From DATBFG01 sp036558645 (GTDB lineage: Bacteria > Acidobacteriota > Terriglobia > Terriglobales > Acidobacteriaceae): a DNA stretch of 64,000 nucleotides. The stretch spans positions 186,001-250,000 of the forward strand of contig DATBFG010000114.1 in NCBI GenBank assembly GCA_036558645.1, in the 5' to 3' direction. Under the pieces are notes generated by a model. The model saw only the letters and a list, made by a program, of their open reading frames with translations. It was not told the origin of the DNA and ran no database searches. Made by a program: the position numbers and the translations under genes. The stretch's first letter is position 1; each line of letters starts with the position of its first letter. Shown here in pieces: positions 60,648 to 64,000 of the stretch.

Positions 60648-62195
60648 TTAGGCCCAGAATGTGCGGTCGAGAGTTCGATATTGAATAGCTTCCGCGATGT
60701 GTTTAGGGGCGATCGCATTCTCTCCTTCGAGGTCGGCGATCGTGCGGGCGACCTTCAATATCCGATCGTGGGCGCGCGCCGTCAGTCCCTGCTGCAGCAT
60801 GGCCCGCTCCAGCAGTCGCTCGCAGTCGGGCGACAGTTCGCAAAAAACTCGGATGTGGCGGGGGGCGAGCTGCGCGTTGCAATACAACTTCTCTTTCGTG
60901 CTAGACAGTCTTTTCAGTTGGATATCTCTCGCCCGTAATACTCGTGTACGAATTGCGGCTGAGGATTCCGGCTCTGCACCGCCACGCATCTCCTTGTAGT
61001 TCACCGCAGGAACGTCGATGTGAATGTCGATGCGATCGAGCAATGGGCCGGAAATCTTCGACATATAGCGCTGGATAACCGGAGGCGTGCAGTGACATTC
61101 ACGGCTTCGATCATTGAAATAACCGCAGGGACAAGGATTCATCGCCGCTGCCAGCATGAAGCGCGCCGGAAACGTGAGCGACATGGCGGCGCGTGCGATG
61201 CACACTGTGCCATCCTCCAGAGGCTGCCGCATGACTTCAAGCACGTTGCGCGGAAATTCAGGCAACTCATCGAGGAACAGCACTCCATTGTGGGCGAGCG
61301 AGACTTCTCCCGGGCGTGGAATGATGCCCCCACCAATAAGCCCGGCGTCGGAGATAGTGTGATGAGGCGCACGAAATGGGCGTACACCAACCAAGCCTGC
61401 ACCGGAATCAAGCACTCCTGCCACACTGTGAATCTTCGTGGTCTCCAGCGCTTCCTCGAACGTAAATGGTGGCAGGATGGTTGGCATGCGCTTCGCAAGC
61501 ATGGTCTTGCCGGAACCGGGAGGCCCAATCATCAAAATGTTATGGCCGCCCGCGCAAGCAACCTCCAAAGCACGCTTCGCAGTGTGCTGACCGCGCACCT
61601 CCTTGAAATCCACGTGATAGTGCTGTGCTTCACTCAGCAGACTATCGCTATTCACCTGCAACGCCTGGATGCCATTACCGCTGTTCACAAAGTGAATCAC
61701 ATCAAGCAGTGATTTGACTGGAAAGACTTGAACGCCGCCAACCATGGCGGCTTCCTTGGCATTCATTGCCGGTACAACGAGGCGGGAAATCTTTTTACCC
61801 CGAGCCTCGATGGCGATAGGCAACGCGCCGCGCACCCCACGAACTCCCCCGTCGAGCGAGAGTTCTCCAACAAACAGGCAGTCCGGAACGTCTTTCTTCG
61901 TCAACCCACCATAGGCTCCCACAATGGCCAGGGCCATCGGCAGGTCGAAGCCAGATCCCTCTTTGCGGATGTCAGCAGGGGCAAGGTTGATCGTGATCTG
62001 CGAAGGAGGGATGTCGTAACCGCAATTTCGGAGTGCGGCGCGAACTCGATCGCGGCTCTCGCGCACAGCGGCATCGGGAAGACCGACCGTATGAAAGTGG
62101 TCCTCCGATGTCTTGATTGGCGACGCGTCGACCTCGACCTCGATGATATTGGCATCGATGCCGTAGACTGCCGCACTCAGAGTCTTGTAGAGCAT
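60648..62195 (-). CDS. comM: YifB/ComM-family Mg-chelatase-like AAA ATPase
   Basis: A 515-residue protein. The N-terminal Lon-like ChlI domain (TVGLPDAAVRESRDRVRAAL...NLAPADIRKEGSGFDLPMALAI) is followed by the AAA+ module with Walker A GPPGSGKT (224-231), Walker B LFLDELPEF, and a Cys-rich segment (MNPCPCGYF...ECHCTPP). The C-terminal Mg-chelatase helical domain completes it. In transformable bacteria ComM is a branch-migration helicase that extends integration of foreign DNA. The ATG at 62195 matches the usual MLYKTLSAAVYG start; the frame from 62258 was rejected. It stands alone on the minus strand. Confidence 0.93.
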   Translation of the reverse strand: MLYKTLSAAVYGIDANIIEVEVDASPIKTSEDHFHTVGLPDAAVRESRDRVRAALRNCGYDIPPSQITINLAPADIRKEGSGFDLPMALAIVGAYGGLTKKDVPDCLFVGELSLDGGVRGVRGALPIAIEARGKKISRLVVPAMNAKEAAMVGGVQVFPVKSLLDVIHFVNSGNGIQALQVNSDSLLSEAQHYHVDFKEVRGQHTAKRALEVACAGGHNILMIGPPGSGKTMLAKRMPTILPPFTFEEALETTKIHSVAGVLDSGAGLVGVRPFRAPHHTISDAGLIGGGIIPRPGEVSLAHNGVLFLDELPEFPRNVLEVMRQPLEDGTVCIARAAMSLTFPARFMLAAAMNPCPCGYFNDRSRECHCTPPVIQRYMSKISGPLLDRIDIHIDVPAVNYKEMRGGAEPESSAAIRTRVLRARDIQLKRLSSTKEKLYCNAQLAPRHIRVFCELSPDCERLLERAMLQQGLTARAHDRILKVARTIADLEGENAIAPKHIAEAIQYRTLDRTFWA

Positions 62196-62443
62196 CGTGT
62201 ACGCACCAGGAATTCCTGGACGGAAAAGAAGCAGGGACCAGCCGATGACGGGAACCACACCACTCTAATGCCCGCGAGTTTCAGGGACGGTGATAAGAAT
62301 CACAGTGGTGCGTGATGGCTGAGCCGGGAACCAAGTTACCCAATACTTGCGGTTGTATGTGACGCTCTGCTGCTCTACGATTCGCTTACGCTGCTGTTCT
62401 TCAACAACCGGTTCCGGTGAAGACAGAAGCGCGGCTCCCCCAT

Positions 62444-64000
62444 ATGTCCGACGACGTGAACCGGCCTTCGGGCTCCATCCGTTCTCCGGGCCTCCTCGAA
62501 AGAGAAGAAGCCAGACTCTGGCGTGTAGTGCTCCTGTTCTTGGTGCTCCTGGCTACGGCATTGGCTGCGATCTCATGGGAACCGCTCCAGTCCTTGCCGT
62601 ATCACCTCGGCCTGATCCCAATCGCACTGCTATTTGTGGCGATTTTTTTCGCGGCGTTTACTTACGGCCGTCGCCGCCAGGTTGCCGAACTTAAGGATCT
62701 CATTCACAACCTGCAGGAGAAAGTCACTCAGCCTACCGAGGAGCAACTCGATCAACTGGGACAACTCATCTCGAAATCACAGCGAAGCTTCAAGGAGCTC
62801 ATCGATTCTTTTGATGATGTCGCTTTCGCTTTCTCTCTCGATGGCACTATCAGAACGGTGAATCGGCAAGTTACGAGCCTGTTGCATACGCCTTATTCTT
62901 CGATTGTCGGGCGCAAGCTGAGCGACTTTGTGGATGAACCGAAGCCCAACGTCGCGGAGTCTGGCCTCGTTCAATTTCTGGAAAAGCGTCGCTGGTCCGG
63001 CCTGGTCAAGGTTCGGCTTAAAGACAGTCCACGTGATTTGTACTTCGATTGCGTGCTGAATGCGATCGTGAAGAATGACGAGGTAGTCGGGATCAGTACG
63101 CTTGCCCGTGACGTGACGGAAGAACGAGAGAAAGAGCGACGGTTCACCGAGCTGTTCGAAACGTTGCAGGAGGGAATTTACTTCAGCACGCCAGAGGGAA
63201 AATTTCTCGACGCCAATGCCGCCCTAGTGCAGATGCTGGGATATGCCTCCAAAGAAGAGCTACTGACGATTGGAAAACATGATCTGGATTTGGAACCAGG
63301 CCAAGCCCCGACGCTCGGCCGAGGAGCAGACGACGCGGGAGGTGTGCGCACCCGCGAGATTCAACTTCGCCGCAAGAATGGTACTGCGGCGACTTTCCTC
63401 GACAGTTCCAGAGCTGTCTGGGACTCAGCGGGAAAAATCATTCGTTACCAGGGGACTTTGGTCGACATCACGGAGCGCCGAGCCATGGAGCAGGCACTTC
63501 GACAGCAGGAAGAATTTCAGCGGTACTTGTTGGAAAGCTTCCCCGATTTGATTTTCGTCATTGACCTGAACGAGCGATACAAATTTGCCAGCTCCCGCAT
63601 ACGCGACTTGCTGGGGTATAGACCGGAGGATTTGGTTGGAAAGAAAATCGAGGATGGACAGGACCCGTCACCCGAGTTTCTGGCGTTGTATCGCGACCTG
63701 AGCACCGGACGAAAGATGTTCGGCTTTTGTGAATATCGGGCACGACACCGCGATGGTGACTGGCGTACGATGCGGGCTTCGGCAAGTCCACTGTTCGACG
63801 CGCTGGCGCGGCTGGATGGCGTCATCATCTCGGTACGGGATATTACGGTGGAGAAAAAATTGGAACAGCAGGTCATTCAAAGCGAGCGGCTGGCCGCAAT
63901 GGGTCAGATGATCGGGGGATTCGCGCATGAACTCAACAATCCGCTGACCACGATCCTGGGTATCACGGAATTGCTGCAGGAAACCCAAGTCCCCGACAGT
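62444..64000 (+). CDS. PAS-domain sensor histidine kinase (3' truncated)
   Basis: The frame is open to the last base; 519 codons are visible. Two TM helices near the N-terminus (VVLLFLVLLATALAAISW and LIPIALLFVAIFFAAFTYG) are followed by three PAS domains (about residues 125-235, 240-355 and 365-480). Each of the last two ends in a DIT-type PAC motif (GTLVDITERRAME, SVRDITVEKKLE). A HisKA dimerisation helix carries the phospho-accepting H495 (GGFAHELNNPLTTILG). The ATPase domain lies beyond the window. A GTG at 62417 is an in-frame alternative start. The E-L-N-N-P box marks an NtrB-like group of kinases. Signal and response regulator are unknown. Confidence 0.92.
   Translation, partial: MSDDVNRPSGSIRSPGLLEREEARLWRVVLLFLVLLATALAAISWEPLQSLPYHLGLIPIALLFVAIFFAAFTYGRRRQVAELKDLIHNLQEKVTQPTEEQLDQLGQLISKSQRSFKELIDSFDDVAFAFSLDGTIRTVNRQVTSLLHTPYSSIVGRKLSDFVDEPKPNVAESGLVQFLEKRRWSGLVKVRLKDSPRDLYFDCVLNAIVKNDEVVGISTLARDVTEEREKERRFTELFETLQEGIYFSTPEGKFLDANAALVQMLGYASKEELLTIGKHDLDLEPGQAPTLGRGADDAGGVRTREIQLRRKNGTAATFLDSSRAVWDSAGKIIRYQGTLVDITERRAMEQALRQQEEFQRYLLESFPDLIFVIDLNERYKFASSRIRDLLGYRPEDLVGKKIEDGQDPSPEFLALYRDLSTGRKMFGFCEYRARHRDGDWRTMRASASPLFDALARLDGVIISVRDITVEKKLEQQVIQSERLAAMGQMIGGFAHELNNPLTTILGITELLQETQVPDS

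Noticed and set aside
61020..61712. 230-codon plus-strand frame opposite the comM-like gene
   Set aside because: The opposite strand has intact Walker motifs; this frame shows none.
1..64000. tRNA, rRNA, CRISPR, insertion sequence or prophage
   Set aside because: No cloverleaf with a T-loop, no regularly spaced direct repeats, no transposase or integrase, and no phage genes were found by reading both strands; a tool-based scan could still reveal small RNAs.

Overview
The window looks like a chromosomal segment of an Acidobacteriota bacterium, probably Terriglobia (Koribacter-like). This rests on gene content, not on any marker RNA: an ADOP-type duplicated permease without its ATPase, a GloVer tandem-repeat protein, two eukaryote-like Ser/Thr kinases fused to TolB/WD40-like or TPR regions, a CadC-like winged-helix/TPR regulator, a tricorn-type protease, a sortilin/BNR propeller protein and a FecR/DUF6600 protein. 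No rRNA, tRNA, CRISPR array, insertion sequence or prophage is visible. Both edges cut genes: mgtE on the left and a PAS histidine kinase on the right.

Region 1 (1-9.3 kb): the end of an MgtE Mg2+ transporter, a small HExxH membrane protein, a GH57 glycosidase, a loose accessory stretch with two small conserved hypotheticals on either side of an AT-rich spacer, the ADOP permease, a DinB-like exported protein and the GloVer protein. Region 2 (9.4-22.5 kb): a kinase/TolB protein, a TonB-family protein and an M48 protease in one direction; a giant tricorn/S41 protease, a methyltransferase and a secreted protein in the other; then the winged-helix/TPR regulator. Region 3 (22.5-35.5 kb): housekeeping and central metabolism, with DNA polymerase IV, glycogen synthase, RsmA, a MEMO/AmrB protein, FecR/DUF6600, RuvC, CstA with a YbdD-like partner, a phosphofructokinase carrying the PPi-type residues D104/K124, and a GT-C-like membrane protein.

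Region 4 (35.5-51 kb): a sortilin-like protein, then a tightly packed minus-strand run of eleven genes (51008 down to 38866) with several overlapping stop/start junctions. It encodes a fatty-acyl-reductase-like SDR fused to a degenerate HAD domain, a second SDR, a polysaccharide pyruvyl transferase-like protein, two acyl-activating AMP ligases, a crotonase, an acyl carrier protein, a diacylglycerol-kinase-like lipid kinase, a thioredoxin-fold protein, a VKOR protein and an esterase. The first eight look like a lipid (fatty alcohol, ether or modified polar lipid) pathway that I cannot match to a characterised system. This is the best candidate for something undescribed here.

Region 5 (51-64 kb): an unrecognised protein with a strong ribosome binding site and its own terminator, a kinase/TPR protein, a divergent membrane pyrophosphatase, an MscS channel, rho, rpoZ, a YifB/ComM ATPase and the start of a PAS histidine kinase. 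The PPi-type phosphofructokinase and the PPi-driven ion pump together suggest that pyrophosphate is used as an energy currency.
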